Of a stretch of 64,000 bases of DNA, positions 31,276 to 42,799 are shown piece by piece. The translations under genes were made by a program, and so were the position numbers. The stretch comes from Anniella stebbinsi (lineage: Eukaryota > Chordata > Lepidosauria > Squamata > Anniellidae): assembly GCA_029215795.1 (NCBI GenBank), contig JARDYH010000003.1:66844109-66908108 (forward strand), in the 5' to 3' direction. Position 1 is the stretch's first letter, and each line of letters begins with the position of its first letter. The notes under the pieces are model-generated. The model ran no database searches and was not told the origin of the DNA. It saw only the letters and a list, made by a program, of their open reading frames with translations.

Positions 31276-33143
31276 TATTGAAGTATTTCACTACTAAATT
31301 TAGTGAGGGAGTAAATCACCCACACTGTTTGGAAAGTTAGGTACAAAGGAACAGATACCGAAATGATGAAGTAAAAAAAAAATCGCAAACACCCCATCAT
31401 ATGAATAATTTCATGGGTGGCAAAAAATATATATGAAAAAAATGGATGCCCCTGATTGCATGGTCTTATATTCAGATATTCCATTTATCATTTTGTGGAA
31501 TGTATAAAGCAACTATAAAAAATGTATAACCACCCATAAACTTTGCATGCCTTGCTTTTAAATGTCACTTCACCGTGTAAATAGAGCATACGCTGGGAAA
31601 ATTTAACAAGTGCTGTAAAAATAGATGAGCTGCTCCACTATCATACAAACAGAATACTTTGATCAAACACCAATGTGAACCATTCCAGTAAAGAGTAGCA
31701 GAAGTCTCTGGCCTATGAGTTTTTCTGAAGAGACAGGCAAGCTTCCCCCAAATTCTTGTTTGCATTTGGACTTGATTTAAGCTCTCTCTTCCCTCTACCA
31801 AATTGGGAGAGCCCAGATCATTTCTCCATGCCAAAATTAGAAAATCTCCAGTCTCATCCCTGCCAGCTCTTGCCAGCTCTACAATCTCCCCCCCACACAC
31901 ACACACACAGAAACCTCTGCATCCTTCCCTTCACTTTATCAAGGTGAGGCTTGGGCTCTCTGGTTTGGTTCCAGATTCTGAATCAGCCTCAGAGCTTGAA
32001 CTGCCATAAGCTCAGCTAAGACAGGGAGCGAGAAATACTAGCTGCATGTCAGAAGTTGCATCATGAGGACCATCCCTGAAGGAGGAGTCTGGTAAAAGCC
32101 TGTTGAGCACAGCAGGAAACCATTCATTTAGTTGATAGGCAACTGCCTTGCTTTGTTTGGCTAATTAAGCTTAGAGGATAGCTCCTAGCATTCAGTCCCT
32201 TATTTTTATTGAACAAAGATTTTGTGGAATGCACAGTGAATCTCTTTCAGTGAGAGGGCTTGAAATCATGGCACACTTACCTTCCAAGCAAAAACTGCAG
32301 AAGGGCCAAGAGTGGGCGTGGTGAGGTTTGGAGGGAGGGCAGGTGGGGGCTGAGAATAGAAAAGGAGCCAGGAAGTAGAACTCTCTTGTCAGCTTTTGTC
32401 CAGGCTGGAGGAGAATTTTGAGGCTTATTAATAAATCTCCCAGTCCACTGACAGGTCCAAGCTGGGCAAAGTCTGCTAGCAGGTTAGAGATTTCAATGTC
32501 ACTGGCTTCTGGCATACCCATTGGGTGTGTGTGTGTGTGTGTGTGTTGATAGAGCATTCTATTTTGTTATTTGAAAGTGAGAAAAAACACACACCAAACC
32601 CTGTTGTGTTATGTGAATAAACAACAGGATTGAAATATCGACGCAAACACATAGAAAATACAAAAGACACACAGGACATCTCTCTCAGGTGGTGGGACAG
32701 ATCGGTTTTGATGTTCAGAGCTCAGAATTATCATAACAATCTTTAAGAATCTGATCCTAAGCTTTGCTGTCAAGAGAAATAATGATAGTGTAACATTACA
32801 CAAAGTGAGGGCAACAGGGGGACTGAACTACAAGGCAGTCAGGAAAGTCAATGAATAATAGAAAACAGTCATGGGGATAGCACCAAGCCCTGGTATAATC
32901 CTACACTTTCCTAGCATAAGAAGCATACATTCCTTGCTTCCTTATTCTTCGACAAACTTCTTTTCTTTATATAACAGGCCTTCTGCTTTGGATACAGAAC
33001 AACAGTTGGCTATCTTTTTGCCTGCATGCCCAACTCACCTTCGCTTCACCTTCATCTTGTAGGAAACCTAAAACAAAATGAAGAAAATATATCAGTTTGT
33101 AAACCATAGCTTCAAGTTGAACTTCCATTCAATCCTTTTGAAG
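31276..33143. other. Unassigned sequence with two dinucleotide repeats
   Basis: (CA)n at 31,893-31,909 and (GT)n at 32,526-32,546. No gene supported. Confidence 0.5.
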
Positions 33144-33194
33144 GACTCCTACTTGGAAGATTGCACAGCATGGAGTCCATGGTGGCCCTGCCAG
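33144..33194 (+). other. Weak candidate exon with thrombospondin-type motif
   Basis: Between an acceptor-like ATCCTTTTGAAG and a donor-like CAG|GTCAGT lie exactly 51 bases reading DSYLEDCTAWSPWWPCQ. C-x-x-W-S-x-W-x-x-C is the opening of a thrombospondin type 1 repeat. The polypyrimidine tract is poor and no neighbouring exon is visible, so chance is quite possible. Confidence 0.15.
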
Positions 33195-33726
33195 GTCAGT
33201 AACATGAAGCAAATGTGTTTGAACTATCAATGCATCTTTTATCCTGTGGTCGATCAATTAAAAGATGTCAGTCTTACTTTTTAAATGGTGGGGGGAAACA
33301 AATATTTTTGGGCTCATTCACTGATAAATCATCCAAAATACAGAACAACTCAGGAAACTGTAAAAGGCTGAGGCCATCTGGGACAGGCATCTGTATCGAC
33401 CGTAGCTCGCATGAAAATAAATTAATGTGTGAAATTAAAATCTCATCTTTATAGATTTTAAATTTAATTGTTTTGAAAATGTAAGTTGTAAGTTAAGCTA
33501 ATTTGTAGTTCAAAATTATACAGTTTGGATATAATACCCTCAGCAATGGTTTCTGGCTGGTTCATTCATACCTGTTGACAAATGTAAGGGTGTAGAGCTC
33601 AGATGATAGTTAACTACAATCTGTTTCCACTAATAGATGAAGAAAGATCGACTGGTTTTTTCCCCACAGGAATGCCTTGGTTTCATTTTTTACAAACTCG
33701 ATCATTTGTTTCATGCAGAAGCATAC
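33195..33726. other. Unassigned sequence
   Basis: No supported gene or repeat. Confidence 0.5.
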
Positions 33727-33830
33727 AACTGGAGAGACCAAGATGAGGAGGGTTCACTCCTGCTTTCCATCTAGAAAGCTCCAGGTTCAGCCCTGGCATC
33801 TCCAGGTAGCGATGCTGGAGAGCTGTGCAC
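33727..33830 (+). mobile_element. tRNA-derived SINE fragment
   Basis: CCAGGTTCAGCCCTGGCATC (B box) followed by TCCAGGTAGCGATGCTGG and AGAGCTGTG is the middle of the reptile SINE also seen at 57,290 and 58,797. Confidence 0.6.
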
Positions 33831-33851
33831 AATCAGAACAACAATATTAGG

Positions 33852-33985
33852 CTAGTTCAAGGATGGGGAACATGTTGCACCCCAGATGTTGTTGGACTAC
33901 AACTCCCATCATCTTTCACTACTCGCTGGCAAGATTTGATTGGAATTGCAGTTCACCAACCTCTAGAGGGTGGCACCATTGTTCA
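33852..33985. mobile_element. Family H palindromic MITE
   Basis: AAGGATGGGGAACATGTTGC, then TTGTTGGACTACAACTCCCA, with the complementary side GAATTGCAGTTCACCAACCT and AGGGTGGCACC. Confidence 0.7.
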
Positions 33986-34089
33986 GATAAACCAATTAAC
34001 TGATTCAGTAACCCTATTAAGGTGTTGCATAGAACATGAGTGGGCCCCTTCCCCAATGTTCTGCTTTGAGGCTGGCAAGTGCCCCAGTC

Positions 34090-34800
34090 AAGGCTCTGAT
34101 AGTTCCATGAATAACTAAGAGAGAAACCAGGCTAGTCCAGGGTCAACACATGATTCCAAGTATGGTTGGCAGGAGAAGGCAATGGCAAGGTCAAAGCAGT
34201 CCAGAATTCAGTCCACAGGAGTCAGTCTTACCGAGCATCAAGGACAGTCAGTGGGTGTCCAAGAGGGTGGTCTAGATGGGTAGCTGAGAGTCTAAGAATC
34301 TGCACGGGTCCGGAATAGCAAGGTGAAGCATGGAGGTTACGTCGCTGTTGTTTGCAGCAGAGAGCTCACTTCGGCTATGCAGATTCATAGCTGGTCACTA
34401 ATCATCACAGACGGCTAATTAGGTCAGCATGTTGCTTTTAAGGGAGGCCCCAAGCTGTGGCTTCCTTTTGCTTTTCTGCTGTTCACATCTGAGCCTACAT
34501 CATTTAGATGGATGAGTTATCTCAGGCTTTGATTGGGCAAGTTCTGGAATGGCACTTAAGGGGCCAGGTTGCTCTTCAATTGTTCCAGGGGAGAGCTGTC
34601 AGCTGAAGCCTCCAGTTCCTAGCTGGCTCTGCTGGGGCCCTTTGTGCTGCATCTCCCCCTCCTCTCTTCATCAGACAAATCCTCCTCCAAGTAGGGCATG
34701 GCACTCAACATCCTCGCACATGACTGCTCCACCTCTGACCTTCACATTTTCAATGCAAAGTCCTGAAGGGGCCACACAAGGTTCCTGATTGCAGTAAGGC
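34090..34800. mobile_element. Possible LTR or DIRS-like remnant
   Basis: The run of GTCCA/GTCAG phrases (AGCAGTCCAGAATTCAGTCC, CAAGGACAGTCAGTGGGTGT) resembles LTR regions common in squamates. Ends and family undefined. Confidence 0.25.
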
Positions 34801-35907
34801 TTCTTATCATACTCAGTTCAGTGTTCTTAGAATCTTCCTCTCAATGCACAAAGGTCTGAAGCTTCCTCTGGGGACGAAGAGGGTGGGGCTCACACACACA
34901 CATCCCTCCCTCTCCTGCCCCTAGTAGAGACAGATGAATCTGTCAGTTCTCCCACATTCCATTTTTAACATTTCAAGTTCTTTCCATCCCAAATATGAAG
35001 ACCTGGGTGAAAGGTGAGTTCTGTTGATAAAAATGAGCTGAGGCAAAATTCTCACCCATCCCTACCCCTTCACACCTTCATTTTTGAACTCCCGAAGGAG
35101 GCTACTATAAGGCAGCTTGAGGTGTTCAGCTTCCCCCCAATACAACGTTCTTCTACCTAGTGTATGGCATTGCCAGTGCATGTCTTCATCATTGCCATCT
35201 CCTGACAATGCACATCCATTGCTAGTTGGTAGAAGTAATGGAGGTGGAAGGCACATGCTTGTCTTTCGTCTATAGCTTTTGAACAAGGAAGTTTGTTTTA
35301 AGCAGGTGTTGAATATAAGAGGCCTAAGGGGGAAGTATTTTTTAACATATATTCCATGTATTTTGATGAATACATATACTTCAGAGGAATGTAAAATGGT
35401 GTCCTTTTCATTTTACATTTCCATGCGTTTCAAGATATAAATGGTCTCGAAATATGATTTCCCTTCTTCTTCCTCTCTTTTTTTTTTTTAAAAAAAAAAG
35501 AGATAGAATGGGGGCTTTAACTACATGTATATTTTACAGTTCTAAATTATATTGGATGAACAGGCAAAGACACACTCAAATATTTTTTTTGGCAGCAATC
35601 AAAGAGTCCTGTGCATAGGGAACCTGCCTAAGAGTATGCATATCACACTTAAATCCCATTGCTAGTTTGCTCCATTTGCGTTAAAGAGCAGCATGAAAGC
35701 AGGCTTTTTAAAATGCCAGTGTACATTGTTTAAATGCTAATATGATGGAACAGAAAATTGACAGAGCTTGGGATGAAGAAAGAGAGAGAAAGAGAGAGGA
35801 AGCAGTGCAAATAGTCTTAAATACAGTTACAAGTTCACTGCCTTTAAACACACTGAACTTGTTTTGAAAAATGTGCAAAAGTTTTAAAATGTGCTTTTTC
35901 CTTCTTC
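34801..35907. other. Unassigned sequence
   Basis: Contains T9/A10 runs near 35,480-35,500. No supported gene. Confidence 0.45.
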
Positions 35908-35971
35908 CTATATTGTACTTATCTCACTGACATCTGCACACTCTTCTTCGTCTTCATCTTCTTCATCTTGT
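35908..35971 (-). other. Weak candidate terminal exon, acidic
   Basis: On the minus strand, after a pyrimidine-rich stretch ending AAAAAG, 64 bases read QDEEDEDEEECADVSEISTI and stop at TAG. It could be the end of a host gene, but a GAA/GAC-rich microsatellite gives the same look. No other exon can be tied to it. Confidence 0.12.
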
Positions 35972-35976
35972 CTTTT

Positions 35977-37033
35977 TAAAGGAAAGGAAATAATTCTGAA
36001 TTTCTTTTAATGACTCCCATTCCACTCCAAGGAAGAAAACCCAAATCTGTTCCTTTCCACCAGCAAACTACTGATGCCCAGTGCTACTTCAGCTACTGAC
36101 TTCTCTAGCAGCTTTAATTTTGCTGTAGGAGTAGGATGTGGGAAAGGGTAAGAAAGGTTCATCTGCATTAGTGCATTTACTCTTTCTATACCTTTTGTTC
36201 TCCTCACTTTGTCCCCATTACAAATGGCCCCTTCCATGTGTTGAATGAACTCAGGGAGGTGTCACTATGAGGGTTGGCATCAAAGGCAGGTATGGTTGGG
36301 CACCTGCCAAGGTCCTGCACTCCAACAGGGGTCCTTGGACAAGACCCCCATGGACTTGCTCCTCTTCTTCACCATTGCAATCTGCTGGTTCACCTGTCTC
36401 TGACTCTGGTCTAGGCAATGGCGGTGGTAAGAAGGAGGAGCAGTGGTTGTCACTGCCTACTTGCTCACCAGTTCTCTGCCTGTCAGGTATGTAAGTGGTA
36501 GCATTGATGGAAAAGAAGATGAGGACCAATAGCAGCTGGTGACAACAGCAATGAGAAGGTAGTCTCACTGAGGGAGGGAGCCCATTGAGGATGTCTTGCA
36601 CTGGAACTGGCATTGCCAAACTCCTTCAACAAATGCCCATTTGATGTTTGTCAGGAAGAGTTCTCCGCATGTACAGTTAAACATGTGGTGAGCTCCTGCA
36701 TACAAGGAAAGACTCTAATTGGCAAGGGTCCCTCTTCAGATGCATGAGCTCTCTTGCTTATAGATGTATGTGAGAATAATTCTTTCTGATGAACATCAAA
36801 TGGACATTCATCAGGGTAGTGTAGCACTGGTGCGCAGAGGTGGATGGGGTTAGCCTGCAAGGACCCAGTCCTTGTGACCACCTTCATGCCTTCATTCAAC
36901 ACCTGGAGGAGGTCTTGTCTATCCTTTTAAGTTTCTCTTTGAGCAATTCCATCAGAGATGCTCGCTGCCACTAGGTTTCTCCATCCAGGATTTCCTCAGG
37001 CAGAGCTGCAGCCATTCTTGGTGAGGTATATAT
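35977..37033. other. Unassigned sequence
   Basis: No supported gene or repeat. Confidence 0.5.
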
Positions 37034-37352
37034 AGGCTGACCATATGAAAAGGAGGACAAGGCTCATGTAACTTTAACAGTTGTAGAGAAAAGGGGATTA
37101 CAGCCAGTGTCATTTGTATGCAATTAGTTCCTGGTGAAATTCCCTCTTCATCACAACAGTTAAAGTTGCAGGGGCCCTGCCTTCTTTTGTATATGGTCAC
37201 TCTAGTATAGTGCCTGCAACTTTAACTGTTGTGATGAAGAGGGAATTTCACCAGGGACTAATTGCATACAAATGACACTGGCTGAAATTCCCTTTTCTCT
37301 ACAACTGTTAAAGTTACATGAGCCCTGTCCTCCTTTTCATATGGTCACCCTA
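37034..37352. mobile_element. Palindromic transposon, family F, with target duplication
   Basis: The cleanest copy. Ends AGGCTGACCATATGAAAAGG and CTTTTCATATGGTCACCCTA. GGTATATAT flanks it on both sides (37,025-37,033 and 37,353-37,361), so the target duplication is 8-9 bp, in the range of hAT or Mutator-like elements. Confidence 0.92.
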
Positions 37353-37361
37353 GGTATATAT

Positions 37362-38039
37362 GTCATTTCTCTGGGAACATCCAGAAGAATAGTCAATGCA
37401 AACAAATGGAATTTATTGAAACAGGGGGTGTGGAAATTGAAATGCAAAGTTAGGCCTATCAGAATCTTATTCTGCTGCCTGGTCAGGTCTAGTCTGTGGA
37501 AGCAGAAGTTGCACAATGCAAATAGGATCAGATGTAGGCACCTAAAAATTATAACTGTGAGTCCTGGAATTGGGCATTGAACATTGTTCTTGGTTGGAGA
37601 GGACAGAAATGTGAAAAGGCCTATTTTTTTTTCTTTTCCTCATGTCTCACACCCTGAAGCAAGATGGTAGCAGCTTCATGATGGTGAAGACTTATGGAGG
37701 AGGCAATCTCAGGGAGTTATCCCTGGAGCTGTGGCTGCAAGGAAAATAACAGCGAACCATTAGAAGAGGCTCTCTGTGGCTTCTCCATCCATGGCTATGT
37801 TGGGCATTGATGACCAAGAGGTGAAAATACCATGTATTGTTGTATTGGAGTGTGGGGTGTGTTTGTTAAATCATTAATAAGGTTCTGTACCCAAAAGACT
37901 TCTGTGTAAGTTTTGATTAATGTCAATACTGTTTATTATCCTTGCGTATTATGTATTGTTTCACTGCTATTGCCGAAGATGAAAGCTGTGTACAAAACAT
38001 GTTTATACTTTTTTATGGGTTTTGATAGATCTGTTAAGT
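37362..38039. other. Unassigned sequence
   Basis: No supported gene or repeat. Confidence 0.5.
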
Positions 38040-38165
38040 GTTATTCATTATATATTGTAGAGTGCCCCTGTAAAAGGGTCTTACAACCTGAAACATGTCA
38101 GGCTTGGAATAAATATCTTCACAGTCATCCAACTAACAGTGCTTTTTGTTCAGGCAATTGGAGGT
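38040..38165 (+). repeat. Retroelement 3'-end-like fragment
   Basis: CTGAAACATGTCAGGCTTGG then AATAAATATCTTCACAGTCA has the look of the end of a retroelement with a polyadenylation signal. Family unknown. Confidence 0.3.
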
Positions 38166-38419
38166 TTCCTCCCTCAGTCTGCATGGAAATACAATGTGTC
38201 CTTTTAAATCTGTGGTAATTACACTATATGATAGGAGTGGTTGTGTTTGAGGGCCACATCCCTCCCCTGCTGCTGGAAGTGGCAATGTGTCCAGTGGATG
38301 AGGTGGGAATCCCACATCCTGCCGGGAAAAATAGAATGTGGGGAGTGGGCTGCCTTTTGGTGAGCTGTCTTTTGGTGGGCTGTGGGGAGCCCAATCCTTC
38401 CGGAAAACAAGGCTGGCAT

Positions 38420-38500
38420 TTCTTTATTTATTTTTGTAAACTGCCCAGAGAGCTTAGACTATGGAGTGGTATAAAAATATAATAAATGAAAATGAAATTA
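38420..38500 (+). repeat. L2-type 3' tail
   Basis: TTGTAAACTGCCCAGAGAGC, TATGGAGTGGTATAAAAATA, TAATAAATGA: a decayed copy of the tail at 51,660-51,740. Confidence 0.65.
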
Positions 38501-38563
38501 AATTTTAGCCACATGGTCGCAAGCGATCAGGGTGTAGACCTCAAAAATAGCTGGAAGAAAGGC

Positions 38564-38711
38564 AGCCTATCTACACTACTGCTTTAAAGCGGTTTGAAAT
38601 GGTTTAAAATGGTTTATAACAGTTTTGAGAACGGTTGGGGCCCAGGACACACTCCATATATAGTTTTCAAAACGTTTTCAAAGTGTTTTATCCTGTGTGT
38701 GTAGATAGGCT
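38564..38711. mobile_element. Family T MITE, 148 bp
   Basis: Perfect 13-bp ends AGCCTATCTACAC and GTGTAGATAGGCT. Inner arms TTTGAAATGG..., CAAAACGTTTTCAAAG and GGTTGGGGCCCAGGACAC resemble the 10,821 copy. Confidence 0.82.
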
Positions 38712-40224
38712 CAGGGTGTTCTCCACCACTGCTATATCACCAGGAATAGACTGAATTGACTTTTGTGCACCTGGTGCCAGTCTCACACCACAAAGGACAA
38801 AATAATTTATAAGGAGATATAAAGACAGGCTTGGAGACAGGCTGTTGAACAGGATAAATATAGGTAGAAACAGGAGCCAGGAAGAAGCAGTGGTAAGCAC
38901 AGATCAGTTTGCCAAGCTCCACAAGCAAATAGGTTGCACCAGAGTTAGTGCTACTGCCAGACTTTGCTGGCAGAAGATGTTCACCATGCAGGTGCATCTA
39001 CAACTGTTCACAGATCGTGCTTTCAAAAATGTGTATATAACCAGCAGGATTTTGTTGGTCTAGCTTTTGTTGGTCTAGCTCCTGTTTACTGAGACATGCT
39101 TATACAGCTTGATTCAGTCATTGGTATGGATTGCCTGAAGGAACTGAACATACTCACTCCATATGATGACCTATAATAATTGCAAATGCCAATGTTCTCT
39201 ACTAGTGCCATGCCAATTTTTTTGCTATGAATTTTGTTTGACCATTCACTGGGAGGGAGGGGTAAAAAGATTTTTTAAAAAACTTTCAGAAAATTGTGTG
39301 TCTGATGAAAACAAATGGCATTCCTATGCATGTAATGTTTGTTCCTTTTTTCACGATTTGTTTTCAGTTCTGTTTGTTAAATTCACAATAATAAATAAAT
39401 AAATAAAATGAGTGGATGGTGGAGAATGAATTAAAATAATTTTAGGCTACCTTGAAGAAGAAAACACCCTCTCAAGGTCTTGTTTGGGATAAAATGCAAT
39501 ACAACCAACACAAAATAATGTATAAAAACCAACAAAAACTTCACCAGAAAAAGTGAATTTGGAAAACACCACATCGAAGAAACTAGTAATTTTTGCCCTG
39601 TGGGAGAAAAAAAAAGGTCAAACTTTTCCTAACATTGCTTCTTCGAGGATGACAACTAAAACCCCAATGTTTCATATTGTTCACTGTTTTACCACTAGCT
39701 TTGGAGACCCAGGGCATGACAGCCCTAGAGTATGCGTCAAAGAAAGGTATAGAAGGAAACGAGGTTCCTGAAGCAGAAAACTCATTCCTAATCGAGCATC
39801 ACAGGTCAAGCCGACCTGCATTGTAAGTGGAGAGGCAACCACTGGGAACCTCATTCACAGAAGAGTCTCCAAGGTATTAGTGCATTTGCTTCAGTGGGCA
39901 TGGGTGACAAACTGCTGCATATGAACAGGAAAAGTGCAATGTGACATTGCATTGCACTTCCCTGACCCAGATCAGCGACATGTCAGTGGTACCCATAGAT
40001 CTGAATGAATCAATACATTATGCTTCCACTGTTCATGACCAGTTCATCGAATTTTTCCCATGGCATGTGAGTATATGCAGTTTATAAACTATTTGAGAAT
40101 TTGCCCAACTTTTAGCATTGTAAAATAACTTTCCTAGACACGCTAGACTTTTAATTTTTGAGTGCCGTATCTGTTTCACAAGTTGTTTCTGGCAGGGGCA
40201 TCCTATTTGTCAACTCTAGCTACT
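38712..40224. other. Unassigned sequence
   Basis: (AATA)n at 39,388-39,408. TTTTGTTGGTCTAGCT is duplicated in tandem at 39,052-39,080. No gene supported. Confidence 0.5.
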
Positions 40225-41420
40225 ACTTCATAGCATGGCATCATCCCCCTTTTCAGCATGCACCTCCATTGCTGAGGGAAGTGCACTGGCTGCCTGTTCA
40301 CTACCGTGATAGGCTTAAGGTTTTAGTACTAGTGTACAAAGCTCTAAACAACTTGGAGGCAAGATACTTGAGTGAGCATCTTCTCCTTTACCAAAGATGC
40401 ACTTCCACCGTGTTCTGGCACTGGCTGCAGGGAGGTAGTTGCTGGCAGGGGGAGAAGAGACGTACTCTCTCCCCATTGGCGCATATTTGGCACCAATGGG
40501 CTGGGTGGCTGCGCTTATATAAGGCAGCTGCACCCAGCCCTACAGGCTCTTTGAAGCACGGCTCCCTCCCTGTATGCAGTGTGAGTTTTACCTGGTTGCC
40601 CTATTGGGGGCCGAGTAGGAATTTTTGGCACATAATCTGATTGGCCTGGGCTATATGTTTTTGTTTTGCCTACTTCACACTGTAAGTGGAGAGAGAGTGT
40701 CTTAGGAATTATAATATCCTGATCTTGGTTAATTTGGTCACATTTGGCTTAGAAGGTTAGGGCAGGCATGCTTAGAGGAAAGGGATGGTGATCATTCTGT
40801 GGCACTGTTGTTTAGTGACAGGTGATACCTGAGGCCTTCTGCTGGGAGTCGTGCGGCACCAGTGGGGGGATAAGGCCACCTGCTGGCAGACTCTTGTCAC
40901 TCCAACCGGAGTTGTGTGGCACAGGGGGTGAGTGGCATGGGTCGGTCTACCCTCCCCAAAAGGGGTATGGCCTGGGTGTGGCGATCATCTGATGCCACTC
41001 GCCAGACATAGAATGCTTCACTCGATAAAAAAACGCCTAGCTAATTGCTGGCGTAGTTTAGGGCCTACCCAGTTTCCCTTTGTAGATCTTCAATAAATGT
41101 GGCCCTAATTTGATTCCATATACAGTTGTCTCATCTCGTTATTTCCCACTTTCGCCTGCAATGCTCAGTCACTGAGATCATCAGAGGGCATGTTCCTGAT
41201 AGTTCCACATGGGCCTATGACCTGACTGGAGTCCACCTTTCGAAGAGACATCAGTGTGGTGGCCCCTTGTTTTGGAACTCCCGGCCCCTGGAGGTCAGGC
41301 AAGCATCAGCACTGTGTTGCTTCCAGAGCCTCCTGAAAACAGTCTTAACTGAACAGCCACTGTTTTTATTCGCATTCTGTTTGTAAAAGAATAATTTCAA
41401 TTTGGTGTTTTAATCTTTTT
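40225..41420 (+). pseudogene. L2 LINE reverse-transcriptase C-terminus split by an LTR
   Basis: The left part (to 40,400) reads LLREVHWLPVHYRDRLKVLV and continues through LVYKALNNLEARYLSEHLL, the hallmark C-terminal region of L2/CR1 polyproteins. The right part (from 41,161) continues in phase with SVTEIIRGHVPDSSTW and GGPLFWNSRPLEVRQA. The break is the LTR at 40,401-41,160. Removing the LTR and one 4-bp duplicate gives a length divisible in register, so the host LINE was intact here when hit. The 3' end decays into AT-rich sequence near 41,420. Confidence 0.8.
40401..41160 (+). mobile_element. Solo LTR inserted in the L2
   Basis: Flanked by ATGC at 40,397-40,400 and 41,161-41,164. TATATAA at 40,516-40,522 would be a promoter and AATAAA at 41,092-41,097 a polyadenylation signal. 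The end GTTATTTCCCACTTTCGCCT then GCA resembles the end of the LTR at 63,365-64,000. The 5' end ACTTCC lacks the usual TG, so the left boundary may have mutated. Confidence 0.7.
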
Positions 41421-42044
41421 ACCATTTTACCCTTTTGTTCACCATTCCAGAATCTGAAAATACTGCAGGGCCAAAATTTCTCGGAAAAGAATTTTCTGAG
41501 AAATGTATAGAGAATATTCTTTTTCAGTTCCCCATAAACTGCTAGAGAATTTTATTCCACCTCTCGCCCATCCCCAAGACTGTTTGGTGAAATAGCCCAT
41601 GCAATACAGGGTAGTGAATTTGGGATAGCTATTTTCCTTTACCTCTACATCACATTTTGTTTTTCTTAAACATGAATATTCTTGTGCATGAGGAAACACA
41701 TGTACCATACCGACATGAGCTCTCTCTCTCCCCCCCACCCCTGCTCTCTAACTTTATACAGCTGCCAAGCTTTGAGCAGCAGCAACAGCATAATGTGCCT
41801 ATCAGTCGTTGGAATCAGGTATACACATTTTCCTTTCATGCAAGAGTGATTAGGGAAAACAATGTGAAGAAGCTTATACAGAGCGGAGCACCAGGACAAC
41901 AGTGCAAGTGGTTGTTACTTTATCCAAGGTTTTTCCCAGGACCTGAAATTAGAGGTGAGGGATTCTTCAAATTTTCAATGGAAAGGTGGGGACAGTGAAG
42001 ACTGGGGTGTGAGACCTCTTGCAATCTTAGGCTTTCTGGCACCC

Positions 42045-42046
<2 letters not shown>
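41421..42046. other. Unassigned sequence
   Basis: No supported gene or repeat. Confidence 0.5.
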
Positions 42047-42082
<36 letters not shown>

Positions 42083-42083
42083 T
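42047..42083. repeat. (AGAT)n microsatellite
   Basis: Nine AGAT units. Confidence 0.97.
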
Positions 42084-42354
42084 AAAATAATTTATTTTAT
42101 TGGTTTATTATTGTAATTTTGACCAACAGTAACAAAATTACATTATAGCTGGCATGTGTATTATTGTTCCTATTCCAGTTCCCAACCAGCAATTCAATGG
42201 ATTTCAAATGGCAATCACAAAATGACTAGTAATTGATCATGGAATTGAAAGGGTGGGGGTGGGAGAGTTTCAGATAATTCGGAGAGCGAATAGGAAATTC
42301 CCTGACTTCATCTAGTCAGTTGCTGATAGCAGATCCTGTTTCCGGCGCATTGGT

Positions 42355-42432
42355 TGTTATTATTATTATTATTATTGTTATTATTATTATTTATTACATT
42401 TATATACCACCCCATAGCCGAAGCCCTCTGCC
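42355..42432 (-). repeat. (ATT)n with L2-type 3' end
   Basis: (TTA)n followed by TTTATATACCACCCCATAGC and CGAAGCCCTCTGCC, the complement of the L2 tail. Confidence 0.75.
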
Positions 42433-42799
42433 TTAGAATCCGAATCTTTACTTAAAAATCAATGACTTTTGACGAGGATGAGTATTTTTATGTTATTGGA
42501 AAATACAGCTGCCATACGACATACAGTAGTCTTGAAAGAATGCTAATGAAATGTGCGCTAGGGGAGAGGGTTTTGTACAACATTCCATGCAGTGAAGAAC
42601 ACCCTAAATAGCTGAAATTGTAGCCAATGCCATTATTCTTTTTAGTCTGAACCCAAGATATCAAAGGGCCCTGTGTTGTCCCTTCTTATTTGGTCCACTA
42701 ATTTTCAGTTAACAAGATAGTTTGTTGTCACCATATTTATATACAAAAGTGACATTAATTATGCCATTACTGAATTAAAATCTGACTTTTCTCAATCTC
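42433..42799. other. Unassigned sequence
   Basis: No supported gene or repeat. Confidence 0.5.
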
